The position numbers and the translations under genes were made by a program. Shown here piece by piece: positions 26,401-34,787 of a DNA stretch of 64,000 bases. The DNA comes from an uncultured Saprospiraceae bacterium (GTDB lineage Bacteria; Bacteroidota; Bacteroidia; Chitinophagales; Saprospiraceae). The stretch is from NCBI GenBank assembly GCA_937980645.1, contig CALJPQ010000013.1, forward strand, positions 124,001 through 188,000. The letters run 5' to 3'. The notes beneath the pieces are model-generated. The model worked only from the letters and a program-made list of their open reading frames with translations. It had not been told where the DNA came from and ran no database searches. The stretch's first letter is position 1. Each line of letters begins with the position of its first letter.

Positions 26401-27064
26401 TGGCGCCGTCGCCAAAATCCACCCACATGGCCTCAAGCGCGCCGTCGGCATCGTCGGCCTGCACCACGACGGTCAGAGGCCACGGAGCATCGCCGTCAGT
26501 TCCGGGCAGGATTTGAACGGAGGCAATTTCCGGGGGCTGGTTGATGCCCACTGGCGCCAAGCGTGCATCGTCGAGCCAGAAGGACAGCTGCCAGCCCGGG
26601 CCGCCAAAAAAGCCTAAATGCACGCGCACGCGCCCATCCGCAGGCGCGGCAAACAGCAGCGACTCCTTGAACCACACCCCCACCGGGCGGTCGTAAGGCG
26701 TAAAGGCCGACTTGCGCACAACACTCCACTCAGGGGTGAGCACACTCAGGTAAATGCCGCCCCAATCCGACCCCCCACTGGCCGCATCTATCCGAAACCA
26801 GGCCGTAAGCCGATACATTGCTCCAGGCGTCAGACCCGCAATGACCCCGTAACGGGCCATAGCATTCTGCAAGCGCAGCGATTGCTGACCGTGGCGCACC
26901 ACCTGAGCATCCAAAGCATACGGACCGCCCTCCACCGTCCAGGGCGATAACCCCTGCTCAAAACTGCCGTTCTGCAACAGATTACCGCCCGTTTGGGCAA
27001 AGGCTGGAAAGGCTAAAGCTACCTTTAGCGCAATAATCAATAGAAACCTGCCTATGCGTCGCAT
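23492..27064 (-). CDS. Large T9SS-sorted glycoside hydrolase-like protein
   Basis: 1190 residues from the ATG at 27064; longer frames to 27256 are ignored because the signal peptide starts here (MRRIGRFLLIIALKVALAFP). Order: carbohydrate-binding jelly-roll (25-172, NLLQNGSFEQGLSPWTVEGG), PKD domain (175-262, VDFGDGASA, HTYGVPGRYHLTV), an Ig-like domain (270-360), a DUF5060-like beta domain (365-485), then a TIM-barrel. Barrel features are YFEHADGSPFLPMGYN (500-515), the putative acid/base WELVNEG (Glu815) and the putative nucleophile VIIGETD (Glu919). A second jelly-roll (about 595-705) appears inserted in the barrel. The C-terminus (LHVWPVPTRSLLFAEW ... SGVYFLRVLASGRALVRR) is a T9SS type A sorting domain. 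Likely a surface glycanase; substrate unknown. Confidence 0.85.
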   Translation of the reverse strand: MRRIGRFLLIIALKVALAFPAFAQTGGNLLQNGSFEQGLSPWTVEGGPYALDAQVVRHGQQSLRLQNAMARYGVIAGLTPGAMYRLTAWFRIDAASGGSDWGGIYLSVLTPEWSVVRKSAFTPYDRPVGVWFKESLLFAAPADGRVRVHLGFFGGPGWQLSFWLDDARLAPVGINQPPEIASVQILPGTDGDAPWPLTVVVQADDADGALEAMWVDFGDGASAVGLTDTFRHTYGVPGRYHLTVQVRDDEGAAATWSDTVQVTALVHAPRLRITAPTDAAEWTTSMPTVVLSGTRRGWSGILFWINERTEQSGWVNAGADTLWTLPPIALEHGENTLAVQGVTPQGQAVIARLWVHRLDPAYTGPRALQLTCDPPQAQVWGLWTCRFQLEARGADAFLPFGHLPGDSSGITAEAVFVSQGDTLVMPCFYTLDYIPAGNDLRPTGDWHWALRMSFPREGQWSGWLRVEDRSGKTLAPLPAITVSGFAGKGYIRPSATDDRYFEHADGSPFLPMGYNVSADRSLPELNDHLAQWSTNGITYGRFWLSPIAPFSDAWSSWATHHPMQHNGYLPASVLTPERRYGRGEVSWKVAWPPIESVQTPSIFRGFWSSVPLEAGRTYRITARVRVEGVVGSGGLVLKTGGWLGTDDVRPNVGTRLTPYALRGYSDWVYLTADWTAESDQLPFLYLTLEDVSAGAAWIDQLTLQPIHADGRLGPNVLDTWNANAHRYADPIECRKADYLIREAARRGIHYQVVVLEKNDPLLNFFDRHGALHPAKGQFEPQPGTYLDRLYEAYWRHLVARWGWAPSVAAWELVNEGAPGSYFDLLERMATYFQKHGPFPRMVSTSFWSEWVPEYWRVSSAAYADVHAYVLTTGFLDGFEIDGQWYNRQALQRDAAALVEAYGRRLSTDPLRNKPVIIGETDIDQPGDQAPDPLLSSDTAGVWLHNWVWGHLFAGGVSGLLWNSDNLEALQLHRHYRPFAAFTAGVPFNTGRYEWAEAAADHPALRVRALRNATGDDALLWVRHREHFWHRIVTQGLPTPAQGNVRLEGLLPGKYRISLWEPWAFDTLPQVVWEVEIGADSALIIPVQPLQRDRAWRIQRTGTLNTPRLTSATDPLHVWPVPTRSLLFAEWKGADLEATTPVWLTNAAGQVVRQARLGDFPLAVEGLPSGVYFLRVLASGRALVRRVVVGF

Positions 27065-27210
27065 AAAACCCTCGCTGTTTTGGCAGCGAATTTCGCTAAA
27101 GGCGGGTAGGCATCTGTTTTTTTTAACAAGAAGCGCCGCAAGGAGGGAAGCGTCCGCTCTCTGCATTCTTGCTTTTAGTTCCTCTGAAACGGGATTTCTT
27201 CCCGTCTTTT

Positions 27211-28512
27211 TCAAACGAACGTCGGTGGAGCAGGTGCCTCTAGCACTACGGGCCATTCTTGCAGGAGGGTGCCTAAACGCCAGATGTCCTCAAACGAGTT
27301 GTATAGCGGCACAGGCGCCAGTCGGATGACGTCGGGTTCGCGCCAGTCGGCCATGACACCGCGCAGGCTCAAATACTCGAACAGTGCCTTACCCTGGTTG
27401 CCCATGCGCACCGATAGCTGGCAGCCGCGCATACTGGGTTCGCGCGGAGTGATGATGTTCAGGTCGGGCAGCTGCTGGCGCGCCTCCTCCAGGATATATT
27501 CCAAGTAGCCTGTCAGGAGTAGGCTTTTGGTGCGTAGGGCTTCCATGCCGGCGGCGTCGAAGAGGTCTAAGCTGGCTAAGTGGGCGGCAAAGGCCAGGAT
27601 TTGAGCGTTGCTTAGTTGCCAGCCTTCGGCGCCGCCCATGGGCTTGAAGCCTTTGCGCATAAGGAAGCGCTCCTCCTCGTTGTGGCCCCACCAGCCGGCG
27701 AAGCGCGGTAGATGGGGATTTTCGCCATGCCGTTCGTGCACAAACACCCCCGCCGGGCCGCCCGGGCCGGAGTTGAGGTACTTATAGCTACACCACACGG
27801 CAAAGTCGGCTCCCCATTCGTGCAAGTGTAGCGGAACATTGCCCGCCGCATGGGCCAAGTCGAAGCCAGCGTAGGCGCCCACGCGATGCGCCGCAGCGGT
27901 GATGGCTGCCAGGTCGTACCACTGGCCCGAATAGTAGTTGACGCCTCCAAACAACACCAGCGCCAGACTGTCGCCGGCCTGCTCGATGGCGCGTTCAATG
28001 TCGGCGGTGTGCAGTACGTCTTCGCCTGGGCGAGGCGCCACCTCGATAATGGCCTCTTCAGGGGTGAAACCGTGCCAGCGCACCTGACTTTCCACGGCGT
28101 ACTGATCGCTGGGAAAGGCGCCCGCTTCCATCAGAATGCGGTAGCGTTGCGGCGTAGGCCGATAAAACGACACCATCATCAGGTGCAGGTTGGTCGTCAG
28201 CGTATTCATGACTACAACCTCGTGTGGCAGCGCGCCCACGAGCCGGGCCGTCTGAGGGGTCAGAAACTTATGGTAGTGCATCCACGGCCGCTGGCCGCGG
28301 AAGTGGCCCTCTACGGCATGTGTGGCCCACTGGTCGAGCTCTTCCAGCAGCCGCTGACGTACCGCTTTGGGCTGAAGACCCAGCGAATTGCCGCAGAAGT
28401 AGAGCACCGGCCGGCCGTCGTGCTGCGGGAAGAGGAACTCGTCGCGGAAGTGCCGCAACGGATCCTGGGCGTCCATTTGGCGGGCAAAATCGAGCGTGTT
28501 GTGGTATTCCAT
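27211..28512 (-). CDS. kynU: Kynureninase
   Basis: 433 residues, normal length. Kynureninase is a PLP enzyme that cleaves kynurenine (or 3-hydroxykynurenine) to anthranilate (or 3-hydroxyanthranilate) and alanine. Visible signatures: YFCGNSLGLQPKAVR near the N-terminus, VNYYSGQWYDL, FDLAHAAGNVPLHLHEWGAD with the Asp/His pocket, and WCSYKYLNSGPGG containing the PLP lysine. FAGWWGHNEEERFLM and the C-terminal REPDVIRLAPVPLYNSFEDI also fit. No other kynurenine-pathway gene (tryptophan dioxygenase, formamidase, KMO) is present in the window, so the pathway must be completed elsewhere. TATCCTTG about 30 bases upstream on the minus strand is a 7/8 match to the -7 box. Confidence 0.96.
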   Translation of the reverse strand: MEYHNTLDFARQMDAQDPLRHFRDEFLFPQHDGRPVLYFCGNSLGLQPKAVRQRLLEELDQWATHAVEGHFRGQRPWMHYHKFLTPQTARLVGALPHEVVVMNTLTTNLHLMMVSFYRPTPQRYRILMEAGAFPSDQYAVESQVRWHGFTPEEAIIEVAPRPGEDVLHTADIERAIEQAGDSLALVLFGGVNYYSGQWYDLAAITAAAHRVGAYAGFDLAHAAGNVPLHLHEWGADFAVWCSYKYLNSGPGGPAGVFVHERHGENPHLPRFAGWWGHNEEERFLMRKGFKPMGGAEGWQLSNAQILAFAAHLASLDLFDAAGMEALRTKSLLLTGYLEYILEEARQQLPDLNIITPREPSMRGCQLSVRMGNQGKALFEYLSLRGVMADWREPDVIRLAPVPLYNSFEDIWRLGTLLQEWPVVLEAPAPPTFV

Positions 28513-28688
28513 AGTCTTTCTCCTGGCGCATGCGCGGCGCCCTGCAAGGATAGGGCATTACCCCCATATGGACGACACGGAGACAGGAAAACGGATATTC
28601 CGGCGTCGAAAAGGCCTCCTCTTGCGGGCATTTAGCCAAAAATGAGTGGGTGTTGGTAGGGACTTGCTTTTCTTCGCACCAGTGCATG

Positions 28689-28737
28689 GGCCAAACAAGT
28701 TTGGCGGTTACTGTGGCCAAACAAGTTTGGCGGTTAC
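28689..28737. repeat. 23-base direct repeat containing a palindrome, upstream of the S9 peptidase
   Basis: Two identical 23-base copies at 28689-28711 and 28715-28737, 26 bases apart start to start. Each carries the near-palindrome CCAAACAAGTTTGG (arms CCAAAC and GTTTGG). The second copy ends nine bases before the ATG of the S9 peptidase gene at 28746. The layout suggests a tandem operator or a minisatellite; no known regulator motif is matched. Confidence 0.6.
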
Positions 28738-28745
28738 GGGGCGAT

Positions 28746-31637
28746 ATGAGACATCTTCTTTTGATATTTCTGGTTGTATTGCCTGTCTGGGTGATGGCGC
28801 AGAAAGTGCCTGTTGCACCGCCTAAGGTGGAGAAGCGCCCACTTCAGCACAAAGATGTGCATCGCTGGCGCAAAATCGAGCGCCCGCAAGTAACTCCTGA
28901 TGGGCAATGGGTGGCCTACGTGCTGGCGCCCGTTACGGAGGGCGACGCCGCCGTTTGTCTTTGGAGTGCAGCTACGGGCAGAACCATTGCCTTCGAGCGT
29001 GGCGCTGAGCCGCAATTTTCGGCAGACGGCCGCCATTTGGTTTTTAAAATAAAACCACCCTTAGACACCCTGAAGGCCCAACGCCGCCGCAAGGTGAAGA
29101 ATGAAGACCTGCCGCGTGACTCGCTGGCCATTTACACACTGAAAACCGGCCTGCTGTGGAAGGCGCCCGATGTGCTCAACTTTGCCCTGCCCGAAAAATG
29201 GTCGGGGTGGCTGGCCTATCGCCTCGAGCCGATGCGGGAGGGCAAAATACCCAAAGACACGTCGGCTACCACAGCGCCCAGGCCCAAAAAGGAAGACGCC
29301 AAAGAAAATGGCTCGCGCTTAGTGCTGCGCGAACTGGATACCGGTCGAGAAGACACACTGCCCTACGTGCTGGAGTACCGCTTTGCGCGCCGCGCGCCGG
29401 CCTTGCTGGCGGCGTGCACAGGCCGAGACTCGGCACTTCAGGCTGGCGTCTATCGGTTCGACTTTGCCCAGCGCACCTGGGTACCGCTGCTTCAGACTGA
29501 AAAAGGCAAATTTGCCCAATTGGCCTGGGAAGAGCAGGGACGGCGTGCGGCCTTTTTGGCCGACTTCGACACGACCAGGGCAACTATGCGGCCCTGGGCG
29601 CTCTACTATTGGCTAGAGGGCACCCCTACTGCGCGCCGCATTGCCGACACGGGCAGCGCCTTTTTGCCCCAAACGCCGGAACGCTGGAACATCAGCGAAC
29701 ATACAGCGGTGGAGTTCAGCGAGGAGGGTACGCTGCTCTATTTCGGCATTGCGCCGCCGTTTCCGCAGCCCGATACGACGCTGCTGCCCGAAGAGGTGGT
29801 GCAAGTGGAAGTGTGGGCACACACGCAGCCACGCATTTACACCGAAATGGCCAAACGGCTGGAGACCGAGCGCAAACGCGGCTATCCGGTGGTGTGTCAT
29901 CTGGAATCGCCCGCTGCCGTATGGCCGCCGCCGGTGCGTGGCTTCACCGTGTTGGGTGCCGATTTGCCCGAATGGCAGTTCCAGCCGCAGCGCAACGCGC
30001 CGTGGGCGCTGGGTATCACCGAAGAGCCGTACGCTTACCTGAAGCAGTGGGAGGGCGACGCCCCGCGCGACGTGTATGCCGTTAGCCTCTTCGATGGCAG
30101 CCGGCGGCCCGTGGTGCAGGGGCAGCGCTGCCGGACTTACCTGTCGCCCGAGGCGCGCCATGTGTTGTGTTGGCAATTTGCCGACACGGCCTGGTACAGC
30201 TGGAGCGCTGAGGCAGGGCGCACCGTTCGGCTCACCGACAACCGTCAGGTCGCCTTTTTCAATGAAAAAACCGACGTGCCGGACTACCCTAATCCGTACG
30301 GTTTAGCCACCTGGCTGACAGGCGACCAGGGCGTGCTGGTGTACGACCGCTACGACCTGTGGCTGCTGGACCCTTCCGGTCAGACGCCCCCTCGACGCCT
30401 GACGCGCGGGCGCGAAATACGCACGGTTTACCGCTACATCCGCCTTGACCCTGAAGAACGGGCCATAGCGCCCGATGCGCGCCTGCTGTTGCACACCACG
30501 CACGAAGGCTCGCGCGAGGAAGGCTATGCCTGGCTCGATCTGAAAACGGGCGCCACTACTACCTGGATGAGCGGCCCCTTCCGCTACGCGCGCTCGCCGC
30601 TAAAGGCCCGAGAGGCCGATGTGCTGGTGTTTACCAAAGAAAATTATCAGACCTTCCCCGACTTGCTGCGCACGACAATGCCCGCGCCCACTTCCGCGGT
30701 GCGCACGCCTGTCGAGCAGCGCGTTTCGGAGGCCAACCCGCAGCAAAAGGAATACCGCTGGGGCAGCATCGAACTGTTCCGCTGGCTTTCGCCCGCAGGC
30801 GACACTTTGGAGGGCTTGCTGGTGAAGCCCGAAGGGTTTAGCCCAGACGGGCAGTATCCCCTTATGGTCAATTTTTACGAGCGCCTTTCCGATGAGCTGC
30901 ACCAGCATCGCGCACCCGATTACCACCGTTCGCAAATTAACTACACCATGTACGCCAGCCGCGGCTATGTGGTGTTTGCACCGGACATACCCTATCGCGT
31001 GGGCTACCCGGGCCAGAGTGCCTACGACGCCGTGGTCAGCGGTGTTACGGCCTTGGTGGGCAAGGGCTTCATTGACGCACGCCGCATCGGCCTGCAAGGG
31101 CATTCGTGGGGCGGCTATCAGACGGCCTACATCATCACGCGCACCAACCTGTTTGCCTGCGCCGAAGCGGGCGCGCCAGTGGCAAACATGACTTCTGCTT
31201 ACGGCGGCATCCGCTGGGAGTCGGGGCTGGTGCGCCAGTTCCAATACGAACGCCAGCAAAGCCGCATTGGCGGCACCCTGTGGGAATACCCTATGCGCTA
31301 TTGGGAAAACTCGCCGCTGTTCTTCTTAGACCGCGTACAGACACCTTTATTAATTATGCACAACGACAAAGACGGCGCCGTGCCCTGGGCGCAAGGCATT
31401 GAACTGTACACCGGTCTGCGGCGTTTGGGTAAACCTGTGTGGATGCTCAACTACAACGACGAACCGCATTGGCCTGTGAAACTGCAAAACCGAGCAGACT
31501 TTCAGTGGCGCATGCAGCAATTCTTCGACCACTACCTACTTGGCATGCCCAAACCACGTTGGATGGAGCAGGGCGTGTCGCCAGCGGAAAAAGGCATTCG
31601 GCAAGGATTAGAGCCTTCTGAGACCCCGCGGTACTAA
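28746..31637 (+). CDS. S9 family serine peptidase, exported
   Basis: 963 residues from the ATG at 28746, which gives the signal peptide MRHLLLIFLVVLPVWVMAQ; the frame is open to 28650 but those starts run through the direct repeat. The N-terminal two thirds are a WD/propeller-like beta domain (VTPDGQWVAYVLAPVTEGDA, then YLSPEARHVLCWQF). The C-terminal alpha/beta-hydrolase domain has the triad: Ser787 in GHSWGGYQTAY, Asp874/Asp876 in HNDKDGAVPW and His908 in YNDEPHWP. This is the prolyl-oligopeptidase/acylaminoacyl-peptidase group. It is probably periplasmic and degrades peptides. The preceding residues LEGLLVKPEGF and DIPYRVGYPGQSAYDAVVSG fit the family. Confidence 0.92.
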   Translation: MRHLLLIFLVVLPVWVMAQKVPVAPPKVEKRPLQHKDVHRWRKIERPQVTPDGQWVAYVLAPVTEGDAAVCLWSAATGRTIAFERGAEPQFSADGRHLVFKIKPPLDTLKAQRRRKVKNEDLPRDSLAIYTLKTGLLWKAPDVLNFALPEKWSGWLAYRLEPMREGKIPKDTSATTAPRPKKEDAKENGSRLVLRELDTGREDTLPYVLEYRFARRAPALLAACTGRDSALQAGVYRFDFAQRTWVPLLQTEKGKFAQLAWEEQGRRAAFLADFDTTRATMRPWALYYWLEGTPTARRIADTGSAFLPQTPERWNISEHTAVEFSEEGTLLYFGIAPPFPQPDTTLLPEEVVQVEVWAHTQPRIYTEMAKRLETERKRGYPVVCHLESPAAVWPPPVRGFTVLGADLPEWQFQPQRNAPWALGITEEPYAYLKQWEGDAPRDVYAVSLFDGSRRPVVQGQRCRTYLSPEARHVLCWQFADTAWYSWSAEAGRTVRLTDNRQVAFFNEKTDVPDYPNPYGLATWLTGDQGVLVYDRYDLWLLDPSGQTPPRRLTRGREIRTVYRYIRLDPEERAIAPDARLLLHTTHEGSREEGYAWLDLKTGATTTWMSGPFRYARSPLKAREADVLVFTKENYQTFPDLLRTTMPAPTSAVRTPVEQRVSEANPQQKEYRWGSIELFRWLSPAGDTLEGLLVKPEGFSPDGQYPLMVNFYERLSDELHQHRAPDYHRSQINYTMYASRGYVVFAPDIPYRVGYPGQSAYDAVVSGVTALVGKGFIDARRIGLQGHSWGGYQTAYIITRTNLFACAEAGAPVANMTSAYGGIRWESGLVRQFQYERQQSRIGGTLWEYPMRYWENSPLFFLDRVQTPLLIMHNDKDGAVPWAQGIELYTGLRRLGKPVWMLNYNDEPHWPVKLQNRADFQWRMQQFFDHYLLGMPKPRWMEQGVSPAEKGIRQGLEPSETPRY

Positions 31638-31659
31638 GCTGGCACCCTTATTCGATGAG

Positions 31660-31675
31660 CGTGACATGAGTCACG
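31660..31675. promoter_or_regulatory. Crp-like palindrome upstream of the persulfide dioxygenase gene
   Basis: CGTGACATGAGTCACG is a perfect inverted repeat (arms CGTGAC and GTCACG around ATGA) and fits the GTGA-N6-TCAC core of Crp-family operators. It lies about 22 bases upstream of the -7 box and about 80 bases before the gene start. Regulation by the Crp/Fnr protein at 8191 is only a guess. Confidence 0.5.
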
Positions 31676-31697
31676 TTTTTTGGTCGAAGACGCGTGC

Positions 31698-31705
31698 TAT
31701 CTTTG
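31698..31705 (+). promoter_or_regulatory. Bacteroidota -7 box of the persulfide dioxygenase gene
   Basis: TATCTTTG matches TAnnTTTG. TTTG at 31679-31682 is a possible -33 element although the spacing of 15 is short. The box sits 50 bases before the ATG at 31756, so the longer frame from 31666 is rejected. Confidence 0.55.
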
Positions 31706-31755
31706 TATCGTTTTTAGGAGAGCTACTTTTTGTCAAATTAAAAATTGCATTCACT

Positions 31756-33174
31756 ATGAAAATTGAGCAAATCTATACCGGCTGCCTCGCGCAAGGAGCT
31801 TACTACATCGAAAGCGAGGGAGAAGCCGTGGTGATTGACCCGCTGCGTGAAGTAACGCCCTACCTCGAGCGCGCCGCCAAAGATGGCGCCAAAATCAAGT
31901 ACGTCTTCGAGACGCACTTCCACGCTGACTTTGTGAGCGGCCACGTGGATCTGAGCAAGAAAACGGGTGCGCCTATTGTCTATGGTCCGAATGCCAACCC
32001 GACGTTCGACGCATACATCGCTAAAGATGGCGAAGAATTTAAGGTAGGCAAACTCACCTTCCGCGTGCTGCACACGCCGGGCCACACGATGGAAAGCACG
32101 TGCTACCTGCTCATTGATGAGAATGGCAAGGAGCGCGCTCTGTTCTCGGGCGACACGCTGTTCATCGGCGACGTAGGCCGCCCCGACCTGGCGCAAAAGG
32201 CCGCTAACATGACGCAGGAGCAGCTGGCTGGCACGCTGTACGAGTCGCTGCGCAATAAGATCATGCCGCTGCCCGATGACGTCATCGTGTATCCGGCCCA
32301 CGGCGCCGGTTCGGCTTGCGGCAAGAACATGTCGAAAGAGACCTTCGACACGCTGGGCCATCAGAAACAGACGAACTACGCCCTGCGCGCTGACATGACG
32401 AAGGAAGAATTCATCAAGGAGGTAACGACGGGCCTGACGCCGCCGCCGGCCTACTTCCCGCTCAATGTGGCACTGAACAAGCACGGCTACGACAGCATTG
32501 ACGAGGTCATGCAGCGCGGTACGCGTGCCCTGTCGCCAGCAGCTTTCGAGGCTGTGGCCAATGAAACGGGCGCTCTTGTTCTGGATACGCGCGACCCGCA
32601 GACGTTTGCTAAGGGCTTCGTTCCCAACTCCATCAACATTGGCCTGGATGGCCAGTTCGCCCCGTGGGTGGGCGCGCTCGTCCCGGATGTGAAGCAGCAA
32701 ATCCTGCTCGTTACGGACCCGGGCCGAGAAGAGGAGGCTGTCATGCGCCTGGCCCGCGTAGGCTACGACTACTGTTTAGGCTACTTAGAGGGTGGTTTTG
32801 ACGCCTGGAAGGCTGCCGGCATGGAAGTGGATACTATTGAGAGCATTACGGCTCAGGAACTGGCCGAGCGCCTGAAGGCTGACCCGTCTGCTCCGGTCTT
32901 CGATGTGCGCCGCAAGAGCGAGTATCAGAGCGAGCACATTGAAAATGCCGAGAATACACCGCTGGATTACATCAACCAGCATATGGCCGAAATTCCGAAG
33001 GATCGCACAGCCTATGTTCATTGCGCCGGCGGCTATCGCTCCATGATCTTTGTCAGCATCCTGCGCGCCCGCGGCTACGACAACTTAGTAGATGTGAAAG
33101 GTGGCTTTAAGGCCATCAAAGAAAGCGGTCTGTTCAAGGTAACGGACTACGTCTGCCCGTCCACGTTGCTGTAA
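31756..33174 (+). CDS. MBL-fold persulfide dioxygenase fused to two rhodanese domains
   Basis: 472 residues. An N-terminal metallo-beta-lactamase domain (1-235) has ETHFHADFVSGH, where the last His of the common THxHADH is Phe, plus LHTPGHTMEST and FSGDTLFIGDVGRPD; mono-iron persulfide dioxygenases (ETHE1-like) need only one metal site, so this fits. The first rhodanese domain (about 260-360) lacks a catalytic Cys and is probably structural. The second (about 370-460) has VHCAGGYRS with an active-site Cys. Architecture resembles CstB-like and PDO-rhodanese fusions that oxidise glutathione or other persulfides to sulfite and thiosulfate. Two YeeE/YedE transporter genes lie just downstream, supporting a sulfide-detoxification role. 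Cytoplasmic. Confidence 0.9.
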   Translation: MKIEQIYTGCLAQGAYYIESEGEAVVIDPLREVTPYLERAAKDGAKIKYVFETHFHADFVSGHVDLSKKTGAPIVYGPNANPTFDAYIAKDGEEFKVGKLTFRVLHTPGHTMESTCYLLIDENGKERALFSGDTLFIGDVGRPDLAQKAANMTQEQLAGTLYESLRNKIMPLPDDVIVYPAHGAGSACGKNMSKETFDTLGHQKQTNYALRADMTKEEFIKEVTTGLTPPPAYFPLNVALNKHGYDSIDEVMQRGTRALSPAAFEAVANETGALVLDTRDPQTFAKGFVPNSINIGLDGQFAPWVGALVPDVKQQILLVTDPGREEEAVMRLARVGYDYCLGYLEGGFDAWKAAGMEVDTIESITAQELAERLKADPSAPVFDVRRKSEYQSEHIENAENTPLDYINQHMAEIPKDRTAYVHCAGGYRSMIFVSILRARGYDNLVDVKGGFKAIKESGLFKVTDYVCPSTLL

Positions 33175-33297
33175 GCATCGGCGTCGGCCCCTAAGGTAAC
33201 GCCCGGATAACGTGGACAGGATGACGCGACGCGCCAGAACTTCTGCGTTGTCCGGGCTTCTTTTTACCTTTAGCTGGCTTTATTGACCAATGCGAGC

Positions 33298-33795
33298 ATG
33301 TATATTGCCTTCAACCCACACTGGTATGTGCGCGCTTTAGAGGAGCAACGCCTGCGCGCACCGCACATGATGACGAAGTTTGCCCAAAACGACATCCGTG
33401 TGGCCGGGCAACTCCGCGGGTTGGTCATCGAGCATCACGTCAGCGGCTGGTTCCGCCAGCATTACCCCGCTCAATACGTCGAGCCGGATAATTATCAGCG
33501 CTGGACCGCTACTTGCAGCCATGACTTCAAGCTGAAAACACCCGCTGGATTGCTGCGCATAGATGTGTCGGGCCCTCGAAAGGACGGTTCCTTTGGCGCT
33601 TACGATTTGAAGCCGAGACAAGGAGTGGATTACCACATCCTGTGCCGACCGATAGGCTTTGTGCGCTGGGACGAGTGCGACTACCACAAAGGCTTCGAGA
33701 TACTGGGCGCAGTGGAGGCCAGGCATTTTCAGACTACTATTTTTACAGGGCATATTCTTCCACTTCACACGTGGCTAAAAAATATCGGTCTATGA
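33298..33795 (+). CDS. Unknown 165-residue protein coupled to a DNA methyltransferase
   Basis: 165 residues from ATG 33298; TTG 33283 is an alternative start. No family is recognised. The chain has Glu45 in RGLVIEHHVSGWF, Asp76, Asp89 in LLRIDVSGP and the pair Asp103-Lys105 in AYDLKPRQG, an order compatible with a PD-(D/E)XK nuclease, but the spacing is not a clear match and this is inference. His and aromatic residues are abundant (DYHILCRPIGFVRWDECDYH). Its stop codon overlaps the methyltransferase start as ATGA, so the two proteins are probably made together. A restriction endonuclease or a methyltransferase-specific accessory protein are the leading ideas. TACCTTTA at 33265 is a near match to the -7 box. 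Confidence 0.6.
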   Translation: MYIAFNPHWYVRALEEQRLRAPHMMTKFAQNDIRVAGQLRGLVIEHHVSGWFRQHYPAQYVEPDNYQRWTATCSHDFKLKTPAGLLRIDVSGPRKDGSFGAYDLKPRQGVDYHILCRPIGFVRWDECDYHKGFEILGAVEARHFQTTIFTGHILPLHTWLKNIGL

Positions 33796-34715
33796 CGCAC
33801 GGCGAGCACTCCTGGATGGCGGATATCGTGCTGGAAGAGCGCCCCGACCTCTTGCAGCGCATCGAGCGTTATCGCAAGCGTTACCCGGGCCGGAATGTGG
33901 AAGCCTACATCGAAAAGGTGAAGCAAGACGCCCGCTTAGAGCAGGCAAAGAAACACCTGAAAGCGCAGGCAAAAGAGCATGCGCCTGCCAGCCGCGCCTC
34001 CTGCTGGGCATATGCCGAGAGCAGTCTCCAGCAGGGCCGCTACGCCGAAGAGTATCTGAAGGGCAATACCTATCCGTTTGAGCGTATGCTGCACTATCTA
34101 AAAACCGGCAGTCAGCTGGCGCTCTATCACAGTGATTTTAGAGTGGTAAACCTGCCTGAAAATTCGGTGGATTGGATCATCACCGACCCGCCTTATCCGC
34201 AGAAATTTCTTCCGCTCTATCGCGACCTGGCGCTTTTTGCGCAACGGGTATTGCGCCCGGGCGGTGGGCTGTTGGCCATGGTGGGGCAGTCTTATTTGCC
34301 CGAAATCTTTCAGCTCATGTCGGTGGAAGGGTTGAAGTACAACTGGACACTGTGTTACCTCACGCCCGGAGGCCAATCGCCACAGTTGTGGCAGCGCAAA
34401 GTGAACACGTTTTGGAAACCCATTTTGTGGTTTACCAAAGGAGAAAACAAGCGCTGGATAGGCGATGTGGTCAAGAGCGACGTGAACGACAACGACAAGA
34501 CGTACCACTTTTGGGGCCAATCGGTGTCGGGCATGACCGACCTGCTGCAAAAGGTATCGTACATGGGCGAAACCATCCTCGACCCCTTCATGGGCGGAGG
34601 CGCCACAGGGGCGGCCTGCCTGCTGCACCGACGGCATTTTATCGGCATCGAAATCGAGAAAGACGTGTTTGCTACCGCGCAAGAGCGACTCACGGAATTG
34701 CAACGGGCGCTCTAA
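33792..34715 (+). CDS. DNA methyltransferase (N4-cytosine or N6-adenine, beta-class order)
   Basis: 307 residues from the ATG at 33792, overlapping the previous stop as ATGA; the frame is open further back but that part lies inside the neighbour gene. A basic helical N-terminus (about 15-65, [20 protein letters not shown]) is followed by [15 protein letters not shown] and the catalytic motif IV TDPPYPQ (132-137). The SAM-binding motif comes late, [12 protein letters not shown] (264-275), then [15 protein letters not shown], giving the beta-class order (motif IV before I). The region between ([23 protein letters not shown]) should be the target-recognition area. Target sequence unknown. No separate specificity subunit is seen, and no phage or ParB domain is attached. 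Confidence 0.88.
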   Translation: MTHGEHSWMADIVLEERPDLLQRIERYRKRYPGRNVEAYIEKVKQDARLEQAKKHLKAQAKEHAPASRASCWAYAESSLQQGRYAEEYLKGNTYPFERMLHYLKTGSQLALYHSDFRVVNLPENSVDWIITDPPYPQKFLPLYRDLALFAQRVLRPGGGLLAMVGQSYLPEIFQLMSVEGLKYNWTLCYLTPGGQSPQLWQRKVNTFWKPILWFTKGENKRWIGDVVKSDVNDNDKTYHFWGQSVSGMTDLLQKVSYMGETILDPFMGGGATGAACLLHRRHFIGIEIEKDVFATAQERLTELQRAL

Positions 34716-34787
34716 ACCGGCGGCAACGGAAAGCACTGCGGCAACTTCATCTTCTCTTTCATAACAAAAACAACGACTGCTCTTCGT

